From assembly GCA_022376925.1 (NCBI GenBank), contig JAIOJX010000032.1, positions 296,660,897 to 296,724,896 on the forward strand: a stretch of DNA of 64,000 nucleotides. Direction: 5' to 3'. A program made the translations under genes and the position numbers. Under the pieces are notes generated by a model. That model was not told the DNA's origin. It ran no database searches and saw nothing but the letters and a program-made list of their open reading frames with translations. The first letter of the stretch is position 1; every line of letters starts with the position of its first letter. Origin of the DNA: Tragulus kanchil (taxonomy: Eukaryota; Chordata; Mammalia; Artiodactyla; Tragulidae). Below are positions 1 to 9,882 of this stretch, one piece after another.

Positions 1-27
1 CTGTAAAATAGTGATAGCATTATCCTA

Positions 28-230
28 GGGGTTCCCTGGTGACTCAGTGGTAAAGAATCCACCTGCCAAGCAGGAGATGCGGGTCAGGAAGACCCCCTGT
101 AGAATGGCATGGCAACCCACTCCAGTATTCTTGCCTGGAGAATTCCATGGAGAGAGGAGCCTGGCGGGCTGAAGTCCATAGGACCACAAAGAATCAGACG
201 TGACTTAGCAACTGAACAACAAAAACAGTA
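28..230 (+). mobile_element. Bov-tA SINE
   Basis: tRNA-like head 'ttccctggtgactcagtgg' followed by the Bov-A body with 'cactccagtattcttgcctg' and 'gaattccatgga', ending in an A-rich tail. Part of duplication 1. Confidence 0.9.
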
Positions 231-410
231 TCTACTTCACAAAGTGTTGATGGAAACTGAATGACAGTGGAAGGCAATGCCTGAAGACAATACCCACTAT
301 ATGGGAAAAAATATAGGTTATTCTCATTAGATATCTCCAAGCCTGGTCTAGCCTATAAGCATGCTAAAACATTCTGTTAACTGGAAGAGTTCTAAAGAGA
401 GTAAAAGTTA

Positions 411-610
411 GGGACTTCTCTGGTGGTCTGATGGCCAAGACTCCCAGTTCCCAATGCAGGAGGCCTGGGTTCAATCGGGAGACTAGAGCCCACATGTTGC
501 AACTAAATGGTTCCCCATACCACACTGACAATTGAAAATCTGGTCTGCTGCAACTAAGATCCAGCACAGTCAAAAAAATAAATACATTTTTAAAAAAAAG
601 ATTTAAAAAT
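411..610 (+). mobile_element. CHR-type tRNA-Glu SINE
   Basis: Starts 'gggacttctctggtggtctg', has a box-B-like 'gggttcaatcggg', continues through CHR body motifs ('ttgcaactaa') and ends in an A-rich tail. Confidence 0.85.
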
Positions 611-674
611 ATAGAAAAGGCCAAATCTGGCTACAGTTTGATTACTCTTCAATAGGAATCATGGGGTGAAGAAC

Positions 675-860
675 ATGAACTTGAGCTTCAGGTAGACTTA
701 GGTTCACGCCAGGCTCTGTCATGTACAGTTGTGTGACCTTGAACAAGTCATGAGTGACCTTTTCTGAGCCTCCACTGTTTCATCTGTAAAATGGAAAATG
801 GAAACATATTACAGAGGCTTGTGGTGAAGATGTAATGTGCATCTGCTTGGCACATTGTTC
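675..860 (+). mobile_element. MIR SINE
   Basis: Diverged MIR core: 'gtgtgaccttgaacaagtca', 'gagcctccactgtttcatct', 'gtaaaatggaaa'. An old mammalian element with no coding capacity. Confidence 0.8.
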
Positions 861-1109
861 ACAAGCAGGGAGGGGTATGTGTCCCCCTGCTCAGCTGTGT
901 CCCTAGGAAGGCTATGCAAGTGATGATCCTTATCTATATGAACAGAGAAATGACGCCTCTGTTATCTTTCTTTAAGCAGCATTAATTATTCTTTAGACAG
1001 GCATGTAATGGTGCGAGAACAGGAAGAGAGAAAAACTGCATCACCCTTAAATCTTCATCCTTAAAATCCAATGTCAACTTACTGGGCCCAGGAGCCTCAG
1101 TTATGTCAC
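861..1109. other. Unassigned DNA and duplication joint
   Basis: No family recognised. The end of the first copy of duplication 1 falls near 1025-1035; 1036-1109 occurs once in the window. Confidence 0.5.
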
Positions 1110-1136
1110 CTGTAAAATAGTGATAGCATTATCCTA

Positions 1137-1338
1137 GGGGTTCCCTGGTGACTCAGTGGTAAAGAATCCACCTGCCAAGCAGGAGATGCGGTCAGGAAGA
1201 CCCCCTGTAGAATGGCATGGCAACCCACTCCAGTATTCTTGCCTGGAGAATTCCATGGAGAGAGGAGCCTGGCGGGCTGAAGTCCATAGGACCACAAAGA
1301 ATCAGACGTGACTTAGCAACTGAACAACAAAAACAGTA
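1137..1338 (+). mobile_element. Bov-tA SINE (second copy)
   Basis: Duplicate of the SINE at 28-230, one base shorter in a G run. Confidence 0.9.
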
Positions 1339-1518
1339 TCTACTTCACAAAGTGTTGATGGAAACTGAATGACAGTGGAAGGCAATGCCTGAAGACAATA
1401 CCCACTATATGGGAAAAAATATAGGTTATTCTCATTAGATATCTCCAAGCCTGGTCTAGCCTATAAGCATGCTAAAACATTCTGTTAACTGGAAGAGTTC
1501 TAAAGAGAGTAAAAGTTA

Positions 1519-1718
1519 GGGACTTCTCTGGTGGTCTGATGGCCAAGACTCCCAGTTCCCAATGCAGGAGGCCTGGGTTCAATCGGGAGACTAGAGCCCA
1601 CATGTTGCAACTAAATGGTTCCCCATACCACACTGACAATTGAAAATCTGGTCTGCTGCAACTAAGATCCAGCACAGTCAAAAAAATAAATACATTTTTA
1701 AAAAAAAGATTTAAAAAT
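1519..1718 (+). mobile_element. CHR SINE (second copy)
   Basis: Duplicate of the SINE at 411-610. Confidence 0.85.
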
Positions 1719-1782
1719 ATAGAAAAGGCCAAATCTGGCTACAGTTTGATTACTCTTCAATAGGAATCATGGGGTGAAGAAC

Positions 1783-1968
1783 ATGAACTTGAGCTTCAGG
1801 TAGACTTAGGTTCACGCCAGGCTCTGTCATGTACAGTTGTGTGACCTTGAACAAGTCATGAGTGACCTTTTCTGAGCCTCCACTGTTTCATCTGTAAAAT
1901 GGAAAATGGAAACATATTACAGAGGCTTGTGGTGAAGATGTAATGTGCATCTGCTTGGCACATTGTTC
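1783..1968 (+). mobile_element. MIR SINE (second copy)
   Basis: Duplicate of the MIR at 675-860. Confidence 0.8.
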
Positions 1969-2374
1969 ACAAGCAGGGAGGGGTATGTGTCCCCCTGCTC
2001 AGCTGTGTCCCTAGGAAGGCTATGCAAGTGATGATCCTTATCTATATGAACAGAGAAATGACGCCTCTGTTATCTTTCTTTAAGCAGCATTAATTATTCT
2101 TTAGACAGGCATGTAATTTATGGTGCGAGAACAGGAAGAGAAGAAAAAAAGAGGCGAAAACAGTCTGTGCTGGGGAGGAAGAGCTCCGTGGAGAAATGTT
2201 GTCATGAGACCATTATGACGCTGCTACATCCTGGAGCTGATGGCAGGAGCGCTGGTCCAGGTTTCCCAAGACCTGGGGGCTACCCAGTGCCTCTCTGGCA
2301 GACCCCTTTAGTCCTGGCTGAGGCGACTTCCTTACCTGTGTGACCTTGGAGGGGTCACAGCTTCTTTGAGCCTC

Positions 2375-2633
2375 TTTTTTTTTTTTGGCCACTTCTATTG
2401 ATCCTTCATTTATTTATCATTGTTCTTTGGCCTGTGTGGCCTCCCATCACAGTGACTTCTCTTGCTGCAGAGCACAGGCTCTGGGCACATGTGCTCCAAA
2501 GCTCCAGCTTGGTAGTTGGACACATGGGTTCAGCTGCTCTGCAGCATGTGGGATCTTCCCAGGCCAGGGATCGAACTGGTGTCCCTTGCACTGCAAGGTG
2601 GTGTCCTTATCCACTGGACCACCAGGGAAGCCC
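2375..2633 (-). mobile_element. CHR-2-like SINE with target-site duplication
   Basis: Antisense: poly-T at the left, 'ggccacttctattg', 'tgcactgcaaggtggtgtcc' and 'ccactggaccaccagggaagc' at the right. Flanked by 'ttctttgagcctct' (2362-2375) and 'ttctctgagcctct' (2634-2647), a good target-site duplication. Confidence 0.9.
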
Positions 2634-2648
2634 TTCTCTGAGCCTCTT

Positions 2649-2825
2649 GAAAGTGAAGGTGAAAGCGTTGGTAGCTCACTCATGCCCTACTGTTCGTGAC
2701 CCCATGACTCCTCTGTCCATGGAATTCTCCAGGCAAGAATACTGGAGTGGGCATTTCCAGTGGGTACAGTCATTCTGTTCTTTAGCAGATCTTCCCCACC
2801 CAGGGACTGAACCCAGATCTCTTGT
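2649..2825 (-). mobile_element. BOV-A/Bov-tA-type SINE
   Basis: Antisense Bov-A motifs: 'cctctgtccatggaattctc', 'ccaggcaagaatactggagt', 'cttccccacccagggactga'. Confidence 0.85.
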
Positions 2826-3010
2826 CCTATCAATAAAATGGGGTTGTGAACAGTGGTCTCTTTCACAGGATGGCTGTGGGCATTGAATGAAATGTGGAAA
2901 CACTTTGAGAACTCTCCAGAATCCTCTTACTGCCCCCAGTGACCCTCATATTCTCTGGTTTCGTTTCTGTCATTTTTCAATGTGTGTTACACACTTTAAA
3001 CATACCCTTT

Positions 3011-3122
3011 GGGACTTCCCTGGTGGTCCAGTGGTTAAGACTCCAAGCTTCCACTTCGAGGTCGGGGAATTAAAGATCCCATACTTCATGTGGCCTTAGC
3101 CAAAAAACAAAGTACAAAAAAA
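3011..3122 (+). mobile_element. CHR SINE
   Basis: 'gggacttccctggtggtcca' head and 'gtggttaagactcc', short body and A-rich tail. Confidence 0.88.
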
Positions 3123-3249
3123 TTCCCACCCTTTTTCTATATCTGTTTCATGCCCTGGAGGAGAGACATGGTGGGGACCTGGGTGGGGCCCATGATGGAG
3201 TAGGTGGTTTGGGTGGGGCTGTTAAATGGGGCAGGGGCTGGAAGGAAAC

Positions 3250-3420
3250 CGGCTAATCCACTTAGGTGTCAGATGGAACTGAATCTGAATCCTGGCTTCC
3301 CGCTGGAGACTTTGGGCAGATCACTTATGAACCTTCCAGCTTCCTTTTATTAATGAGGATGAGAGTGCTACTGAGAAGATCAAAAGAGAAACATGTTTAA
3401 AACACTTAGTATGATCTCTT
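3250..3420 (+). mobile_element. MIR-like fragment
   Basis: Diverged MIR pattern: 'tctgaatcctggcttccc', 'ctttgggcagatcactta', then 'aaacacttagtatgat' near the 3' end. Confidence 0.55.
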
Positions 3421-3532
3421 GCTTGTCTTTAAGTCTCCATTAATTCAGAAGTGAACCCTCCCAGGGTTGAAACCACACACACAGGTTGGAACTCAAACCC
3501 AATCACATCTCAGCTGGGATTTGAGTCCAGCT

Positions 3533-3602
3533 TGGATGGCATCACCGATTCAGTGGACATGAGTCTGAGCAAGCTCTGGGAGATGGTTAAGGACAGAGAA
3601 GG
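3533..3602 (+). mobile_element. BovB 3' fragment
   Basis: Short match to the BovB tail: 'ggatggcatcaccgattcag', 'ggacatgagtctgagcaag', 'ctctgggagatggttaagga'. Confidence 0.8.
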
Positions 3603-3829
3603 TTAATATGGTGATGAGCTATGGTGATGTTGTAAGGGCAACCTGAGGGAAAGTGCTGCTGGAATCTTGTCAGGTGGTGGCTCCCCATTCCGTGGTATCC
3701 TGGGAGTACTTCTGCTGGGGTCAAGGCCTCTGATGATCTGTCTCCTGTCTTCCAGGAGAAGCCTACCTCACCTCTACATGCACTGTTTGCTTCAGGCAGA
3801 CTGGTCCCCTAAGTGGCTCCCCTAACTGC

Positions 3830-3960
3830 CATCCACTTTCTCCTTTGCAAAATGCCTCTAGTAGGGCTCACTTCATAGAGTTGCTGTTGTGAGGATTAAG
3901 TGAGAGAACACAGGTGAATCACATTCCTGGCACATGATAGATACTTAGAATAAATGTGAC
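3830..3960 (+). mobile_element. MIR-like 3' fragment
   Basis: 'gttgctgttgtgaggattaa', 'ttcctggcacatgatagat' is the usual MIR 3' pattern. Confidence 0.65.
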
Positions 3961-3985
3961 AATGGTAATTGTGATTTTAAAATCA

Positions 3986-4045
3986 TTTATTTATTTGGCT
4001 ATGCCAGGTCTTAGTTGCGGCACGTGGGATATTTAGTTGCAACAT
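3986..4045 (-). mobile_element. CHR SINE fragment
   Basis: 'ttatttggctatgccaggtc' and 'ttagttgcggcacgtgggat' are the antisense 3' part of a CHR SINE, truncated. Duplicated at 5068-5127. Confidence 0.75.
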
Positions 4046-4063
4046 TTGAACTCTTAAGAAAGC

Positions 4064-4180
4064 GCTACCCACTCCAGTATTCCTGCCTGGGAAATCCATG
4101 GACAGAGGCACCTTGTGGGCTACAGTCTATAGGGTTGCAAAAGAGTCATACACAACAGCGACTGAGGATGCATGCACATG
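4064..4180 (+). mobile_element. Bov-tA 3' fragment
   Basis: 'cccactccagtattcctgcc', 'ccatggacagaggcaccttg' and 'gagtcatacacaacagcgac' mark a headless Bov-tA tail. Duplicated at 5146-5262. Confidence 0.85.
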
Positions 4181-4185
4181 TAAGA

Positions 4186-4372
4186 TCATGTCATCTCTGA
4201 ACAGAAATAATTTTACTTCTTCCTTCCCAATTTGGACCCATTTTGTTTCTTTATCTCTCACCTAAATGCTCTGGCTAGAACTTCCAGTACTATGTTGACT
4301 AGAAGTGGTGAGAGTGGACGTGTTCATCTTGCTATTGATCTAGGAGGAAAAACTTTCAGTCTTCCTGGGAAG
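4186..4372 (-). mobile_element. L1 ORF2 fragment, antisense
   Basis: Diverged antisense L1 reverse-transcriptase DNA: 'ctctggctagaacttccagt', 'actatgttgactagaagtgg', 'gtgagagtggacgtgttcat'. Duplicated at 5268-5454. Confidence 0.8.
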
Positions 4373-4653
4373 GGGATCCCAGGTCGAGGAATTAGTGTGT
4401 GCACGAAAACATGGAGGCAAGAAATAGCGTGACTCCACAATTTTTTTTTTTTTTTTACAGGGGAGGGGCTACAATGGGTTCGGCATCGGAATGGGTTCGG
4501 CATCGGTAGGATGAGGGATTGGTTAGGCAGGGAGCCTTGGGAACGCAATGGAGAGGTAGGAGGGTTCAGGCATCAAGGACCTCGTGGGCCAGGCGTAAGG
4601 AGTTAAGGGTCTGTTCTAAAGGCATTGGGGAGCCATTGAAGACTCTGTGGGGA
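4373..4653. other. Unassigned segment with a 17-base tandem repeat
   Basis: Contains a 16-T run and two abutting exact copies of 'aatgggttcggcatcgg' (4473-4489 and 4490-4506). Bases 4600-4653 and 4988-5042, on either side of the BOV-A2 insertion, read like one old interspersed repeat split by it; I cannot name it. Duplicated at 5455-5735. Confidence 0.55.
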
Positions 4654-4987
4654 GTGTGTGTGTGTGTGTGTGTGTGTGTTAGTCACTCAGTCGTGTCTGA
4701 CTCATTCTGAACCCATGCACTGTAGCCCGCCAGGTTCCTTGGTCCATAGGATTCTCCAGGCAAGAGCCCTGGAGTGGGGGGCCATTTCTCTCTCCAGGGA
4801 ATCTTCCCCACCCAGGGATCAAATCCTAATGACTCCTGAATTACAGGCAGATTCTCTATCATCTGAACTACCAAGGAAGCCAAAATTGAGTAAGTGAGTG
4901 AAAGTGTGCTTTTCCCAACCCAGGGATCAAACTCAGGTCTCCCACATTGCAGGCAGATTCCTTACCATCTGAGTCACGGGAAGCCTG
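4654..4987 (-). mobile_element. (GT)n tract plus BOV-A2 SINE
   Basis: A GT run leads into 'agtcactcagtcgtgtctga' and two antisense Bov-A units, each with a 'cccagggatcaaa' motif (near 4812 and 4920). Inserted in an older repeat. Confidence 0.9.
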
Positions 4988-5145
4988 GGGAGAGTGAATC
5001 TCTCAAATTTAATTTTAGAAAGAATATTCTGGCAGGAATATGAATGGTAATTGTGATTTTAAAATCATTTATTTATTTGGCTATGCCAGGTCTTAGTTGC
5101 GGCACGTGGGATATTTAGTTGCAACATTTGAACTCTTAAGAAAGC

Positions 5146-5262
5146 GCTACCCACTCCAGTATTCCTGCCTGGGAAATCCATGGACAGAGGCACCTTGTGG
5201 GCTACAGTCTATAGGGTTGCAAAAGAGTCATACACAACAGCGACTGAGGATGCATGCACATG
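5146..5262 (+). mobile_element. Bov-tA 3' fragment (second copy)
   Basis: Duplicate of 4064-4180. Confidence 0.85.
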
Positions 5263-5267
5263 TAAGA

Positions 5268-5454
5268 TCATGTCATCTCTGAACAGAAATAATTTTACTT
5301 CTTCCTTCCCAATTTGGACCCATTTTGTTTCTTTATCTCTCACCTAAATGCTCTGGCTAGAACTTCCAGTACTATGTTGACTAGAAGTGGTGAGAGTGGA
5401 CGTGTTCATCTTGCTATTGATCTAGGAGGAAAAACTTTCAGTCTTCCTGGGAAG
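5268..5454 (-). mobile_element. L1 ORF2 fragment (second copy)
   Basis: Duplicate of 4186-4372. Confidence 0.8.
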
Positions 5455-5735
5455 GGGATCCCAGGTCGAGGAATTAGTGTGTGCACGAAAACATGGAGGC
5501 AAGAAATAGCGTGACTCCACAATTTTTTTTTTTTTTTTACAGGGGAGGGGCTACAATGGGTTCGGCATCGGAATGGGTTCGGCATCGGTAGGATGAGGGA
5601 TTGGTTAGGCAGGGAGCCTTGGGAACGCAATGGAGAGGTAGGAGGGTTCAGGCATCAAGGACCTCGTGGGCCAGGCGTAAGGAGTTAAGGGTCTGTTCTA
5701 AAGGCATTGGGGAGCCATTGAAGACTCTGTGGGGA

Positions 5736-6068
5736 GTGTGTGTGTGTGTGTGTGTGTGTTAGTCACTCAGTCGTGTCTGACTCATTCTGAACCCATGCAC
5801 TGTAGCCCGCCAGGTTCCTTGGTCCATAGGATTCTCCAGGCAAGAGCCCTGGAGTGGGGGGCCATTTCTCTCTCCAGGGAATCTTCCCCACCCAGGGATC
5901 AAATCCTAATGACTCCTGAATTACAGGCAGATTCTCTATCATCTGAACTACCAAGGAAGCCAAAATTGAGTAAGTGAGTGAAAGTGTGCTTTTCCCAACC
6001 CAGGGATCAAACTCAGGTCTCCCACATTGCAGGCAGATTCCTTACCATCTGAGTCACCGGGGAAGCCT
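5736..6068 (-). mobile_element. (GT)n plus BOV-A2 SINE (second copy)
   Basis: Duplicate of 4654-4987 with a shorter GT tract and an intact end ('gagtcaccggggaagcctgg'). Confidence 0.9.
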
Positions 6069-6548
6069 GGGGGAGAGTGAATCTCTCAAATTTAATTTTA
6101 GAAAGAATATTCTGGCAGGAATATGAATGGTAAAGTGGAGGAAGATAACACAAGTGTAAGAGAGACCAGGCAGGAGGTCATGAAATCTGAGTAAGAAATT
6201 TAGACAGTATGAATTTAAACAGTAAATGTGAAAAGAGCAGATGAATTTTTTTAAAGAAATATTTAAATGAAAGAATTGATGAGGAGAACAATGGAGATAA
6301 AACAAATTATATGATGTATAGGAATGAATCTTGAATGAATCTACGCTTTGCTGTTCACCTGAATAAAAACACATTTATAGAGAGAAAAAAATGAATTAAT
6401 GGGACTGGGTAACCAATTTGATGAGGAGAAAGAGAGAGACATCTTAGTGCTGTTCACCCTTCCTTGAGCCTGGGCGCTCATGAAATAATACTATTAAAAA
6501 GCGCCTATGCAAAAATCAAAAACAAAACTGAATCCAATGTTACTTAAA
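6069..6548. other. Unassigned DNA, probably old repeat
   Basis: A-rich, no long reading frame. 'attttagaaagaatattctg' and 'gagagaccaggcaggaggtc' suggest the right half of the old repeat split by the BOV-A2. Duplicated at 7178-7656. Confidence 0.4.
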
Positions 6549-6830
6549 TTTTTTTTTAATTAATTAATTCATTTCTTTTTTCTGCTCACCAGCTTTCTCA
6601 GGTTGTGGAGAGTCTGGGCTGTTCTTTAGCTGTGGTGTAAGAGCTTCTCAATGCAGTGGCTTCTCTTGTTGCAGCTCAGGGGCTGTGGAGCCCTCAGGCT
6701 TTGGTAGTTGTGGCACATGGGCTTAGTTGCTCCATGCCATGTGGGATCTTAGGTCCCGGACCAAGGATAGGACCCATGTCTTCCCCTATTGGCAGAAGGA
6801 TTCTTAACTAATGGACCGTCAGAAAGTCCC
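6549..6830 (-). mobile_element. CHR SINE
   Basis: Antisense long-form CHR: T-rich left end, 'cttctcttgttgcagctcag', 'gttgtggcacatgggcttag', 'atgccatgtgggatctta', ending in the antisense head near 'ggaccgtcagaaagtccc'. Confidence 0.85.
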
Positions 6831-6920
6831 CTAGTGTCACTTTTGATAGAAAAAATAAGTTGGAAGCATCCTGAACTGTTTTTCTGGTATGTTTCCTCAG
6901 CATCAAATCTGGAGATCTGC

Positions 6921-7177
6921 CAGGTTCCTTGGTCCATAGGATTCTCCAGGCAAGAGCCCTGGGTGGGGGCCATTTCTCTCTCCAGGGAATCTTCCCCACC
7001 CAGGGATCAAATCCTAATGACTCCTGAATTACAGGCAGATTCTCTATCATCTGAACTACCAAGGAAGCCAAAATTGAGTAAGTGAGTGAAAGTGTGCTTT
7101 TCCCAACCCAGGGATCAAACTCAGGTCTCCCACATTGCAGGCAGATTCCTTACCATCTGAGTCACCGGGGAAGCCTG
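6921..7177 (-). mobile_element. BOV-A2 SINE, third partial copy
   Basis: Right part of the BOV-A2 seen at 4654 and 5736; begins abruptly at the joint of duplication 3. Confidence 0.9.
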
Positions 7178-7656
7178 GGGGAGAGTGAATCTCTCAAATT
7201 TAATTTTAGAAAGAATATTCTGGCAGGAATATGAATGGTAAAGTGGAGGAAGATAACACAAGTGTAAGAGAGACCAGGCAGGAGGTCATGAAATCTGAGT
7301 AAGAAATTTAGACAGTATGAATTTAAACAGTAAATGTGAAAAGAGCAGATGAATTTTTTTAAAGAAATATTTAAATGAAAGAATTGATGAGGAGAACAAT
7401 GGAGATAAAACAAATTATATGATGTATAGGAATGAATCTTGAATGAATCTACGCTTTGCTGTTCACCTGAATAAAAACACATTTATAGAGAGAAAAAAAT
7501 GAATTAATGGGACTGGGTAACCAATTTGATGAGGAGAAAGAGAGAGACATCTTAGTGCTGTTCACCCTTCCTTGAGCCTGGGCGCTCATGAAATAATACT
7601 ATTAAAAAGCGCCTATGCAAAAATCAAAAACAAAACTGAATCCAATGTTACTTAAA

Positions 7657-7938
7657 TTTTTTTTTAATTAATTAATTCATTTCTTTTTTCTGCTCACCAG
7701 CTTTCTCAGGTTGTGGAGAGTCTGGGCTGTTCTTTAGCTGTGGTGTAAGAGCTTCTCAATGCAGTGGCTTCTCTTGTTGCAGCTCAGGGGCTGTGGAGCC
7801 CTCAGGCTTTGGTAGTTGTGGCACATGGGCTTAGTTGCTCCATGCCATGTGGGATCTTAGGTCCCGGACCAAGGATAGGACCCATGTCTTCCCCTATTGG
7901 CAGAAGGATTCTTAACTAATGGACCGTCAGAAAGTCCC
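7657..7938 (-). mobile_element. CHR SINE (second copy)
   Basis: Duplicate of 6549-6830. Confidence 0.85.
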
Positions 7939-8146
7939 CTAGTGTCACTTTTGATAGAAAAAATAAGTTGGAAGCATCCTGAACTGTTTTTCTGGTATGT
8001 TTCCTCAGCATCAAATCTGGAGATCTGCAGAATTAGCTTAGCATAGCGGAAGCCTGACTTGAGGAGGCCACCGTTGCTGACCTCCAATGGGAAAGCATGT
8101 CTGAGAAAAATGGTACAAGGAATGCAGGATTTATATATATATATAT

Positions 8147-8259
8147 GAATTAATTTATCTGGTTGTATTGGGTCTTTGTTTTGGCACTTGGGCCCCATGG
8201 CATGTGGGTCTCGCACCAGGGATTGAACACACACCCTCTGCACTGGAACACAGATTCTT
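8147..8259 (-). mobile_element. CHR SINE, part 1 (interrupted)
   Basis: Antisense CHR body after a short TA run (8131-8146). Interrupted after 'tggaacacagattctt' (8244-8259); it resumes at 9094 with the same 16 bases, the target-site duplication of the insert. Confidence 0.85.
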
Positions 8260-8938
8260 TTTTTTTTTTTTTTTTAACTTTTATTTTACTTTTAACTTAT
8301 ACAGAGTTTTGTTGTTTACAGATATGTATGTTCCCAGATTAGTCATATGTATATCCCCCCCTTCCCACCCCTCCAGACCGTCACACAGCACCCCTGCAGG
8401 ATCCCCTTTTCTCACAGAGAAATGACTATAGCTATTTTCTTCACTTATGATAGTACAGGCCTTCATGCTACTTCCTTTACGCCTCCCGCCCACTGTTCAT
8501 TCCCCACGATGTCCATATGTCCACTGGCCATGTCTGTTTCTCCATCGCTTCACTGCATGTGCCATCATCACCATCCTACTAGATTCCATATATATGTGTT
8601 AGTATATTGTACTTGTCCTTCTCTTTTTGACTGACTTCACTTTTTGATAGGTTCTAGATCCAGCCACCTCATTAGAAATGATTCTTCTGCATTTCTTTTT
8701 ACAGCTGTGTAGTATTCCATTATATATATGTACAAGAGCTTTTGTATCCATTTGTTCATCGATGGGCATCTAGGTTGTTTCCATGTTCTAGCTATTGTAT
8801 AGAGAGCTACAATGAACATTGGGGTACAGGTGTTTCTTTCAGTTTTGATTTCATGAGGGTATAAGCCTAAGGGTGGGATTGCTGGGTCGTATGGTGCTTC
8901 TATTTTTAGTTTTTTAAGAAATCTCCATACTGCCATCT
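8260..8938 (-). mobile_element. Ruminant L1 3' end, 5'-truncated, antisense
   Basis: Reverse complement of the end of ORF2 and the 3'UTR of the L1 at 57530-58180. Starts with poly-T, then 'cttttattttacttttaact' and 'acagagttttgttgtttaca'; its 5' truncation is near 8938. It retains about 100 codons of the ORF2 C-terminus with changes, so it is not functional. Confidence 0.92.
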
Positions 8939-8951
8939 TAACAAGTGAAAC

Positions 8952-9093
8952 TTTTTTTTTTAAGGCTTTTTTTTGGCTGCACTGGGTGTTAGTTGCAGCA
9001 TGTGGGATCTAGTTTCCTGATCAAGGTTCGAACTCAATCCCCTTACATTTGGAGCTTGGTATCTTAGCCACTGGACCATCAGGGAATCTCCCT
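8952..9093 (-). mobile_element. CHR SINE inside the same insertion
   Basis: 'ggctgcactgggtgttagtt', 'gcagcatgtgggatctagtt', 'ccactggaccatcagggaat'. It lies with the L1 between the 16-base duplication (8244-8259, 9094-9109), so one element probably inserted into the tail of the other. Confidence 0.85.
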
Positions 9094-9136
9094 TGGAACA
9101 CAGATTCTTAACCACTGACCCACAAGGGAAGTTCTT
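9094..9136 (-). mobile_element. CHR SINE, part 2
   Basis: Resumes the SINE of 8147-8259 after the target-site duplication, ending 'cccacaagggaagttc'. Confidence 0.8.
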
Positions 9137-9759
9137 GAAGTATAAGATCTTAGAGGCCCAGAGACAGGATTACTTCGGGAAGTCCCATCCCAGGTCACAT
9201 AAAGCATATTAAAATCCCTCTTGTATCCATAATTAAATATAATTTATATCTGACTCCTCTGTAGGAGTTGCATTACAGTTGTGTGCTTGACAAATATTAC
9301 ATTTTGCAGACAGTTAAACATTTATCATTCGTGACTATACTATTTTTAGGTTTTGGAGTCCTTTGCGTTTGCTTATTCTTCGTGTTTTAGGTTCTAAACA
9401 TTTTGCTGGGCCTTGGCGCTGGGCCACAGGACCTGGTGGGTGCCATGGCACGGGGCGTGCCAAGGCAGTGGGTAGCAGTTTCAGGAGCCCATACGGGCTC
9501 AACAGAAGGAGCTTTCTGCCCATGGGAAAGCTGCCTCCACCAGAAGAGCTTCCTGTTCCTGGAAATAATTTTATTTCAAGCCAACTAAGGTCTATTTAGC
9601 ACCTGGTACACGCCAGGCACTGTGTTGCCATCAGAAACGCGGCAGGAAGGATTTCTGGCCTGAAGAGGAATCTGGAAACCGTGATCTCTGGGGTCTCTTT
9701 CTAGTTTAATGATTTCATGGGCATGAAATCCTGGCTAGCAGCTCCCACTCGCCCTGAGA
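9137..9759. other. Mostly single-copy-looking DNA
   Basis: Moderately GC-rich stretch near 9400-9560 without a convincing exon. 'tatttagcacctggtacacg' followed by 'ccaggcactgtgttgcc' (near 9592) is a MIR/L2-like phrase. Duplicated at 10236-10857. Confidence 0.5.
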
Positions 9760-9882
9760 TTCCTGGAGCAGCAGCAGCAGCCTGGAGCTTGTTAGAAATG
9801 TGAATTTCAGGGCCCACTCCAGGCCTACAGATTCAAAATTTGCATTTTCACGAAATCCCAGGTGATTGGCATATATATCACC
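9760..9882 (+). mobile_element. MER5 (hAT-Charlie) DNA-transposon fragment
   Basis: 'cctggagcttgttagaaatg', 'tcagggcccactccaggcct', 'cccaggtgattggcatat' follow the MER5 pattern. Non-autonomous and old. Confidence 0.75.

Larger units (their letters stand above)
1..2141. repeat. Tandem duplication 1 (offset about 1109)
   Basis: Bases 1 to about 1035 recur from 1110 to about 2141 in the same order and orientation: Bov-tA, CHR SINE and MIR. Differences are few: one G lost in the second copy near 1187, and four bases (ttta) present near 2117 but absent near 1008. The first copy becomes noisy after about 1025. Bases about 1036-1109 have no partner inside the window; their partner probably lies just upstream of base 1. 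Confidence 0.95.
3961..6132. repeat. Tandem duplication 2 (offset 1082)
   Basis: 3961-5042 and 5043-6132 are near-identical. The joint shares 'aatggtaa' between the start and end of the unit. In the last 75 bases of the first copy runs are shortened ('cacgggaagcctggggag' near 4975 against 'caccggggaagcctggggg' near 6055). The (GT)n tract also differs in length. Confidence 0.95.
5811..8028. repeat. Tandem duplication 3 (offset 1110)
   Basis: 5811-6920 is repeated at 6921-8028. The second copy starts abruptly inside a BOV-A2 SINE with only 'gc' shared at the joint. Its first 50 bases have lost bases in a G run ('gccctgggtggggg' against 'gccctggagtgggggg'). It overlaps duplication 2, so one stretch occurs three times (about 4729-5050, 5811-6132, 6921-7243). 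Confidence 0.95.

Noticed and set aside
4654..4680. (GT)n tract as a regulatory Z-DNA element.
   Set aside because: It is a short microsatellite grown at the edge of a BOV-A2 SINE; nothing nearby suggests a regulated gene.
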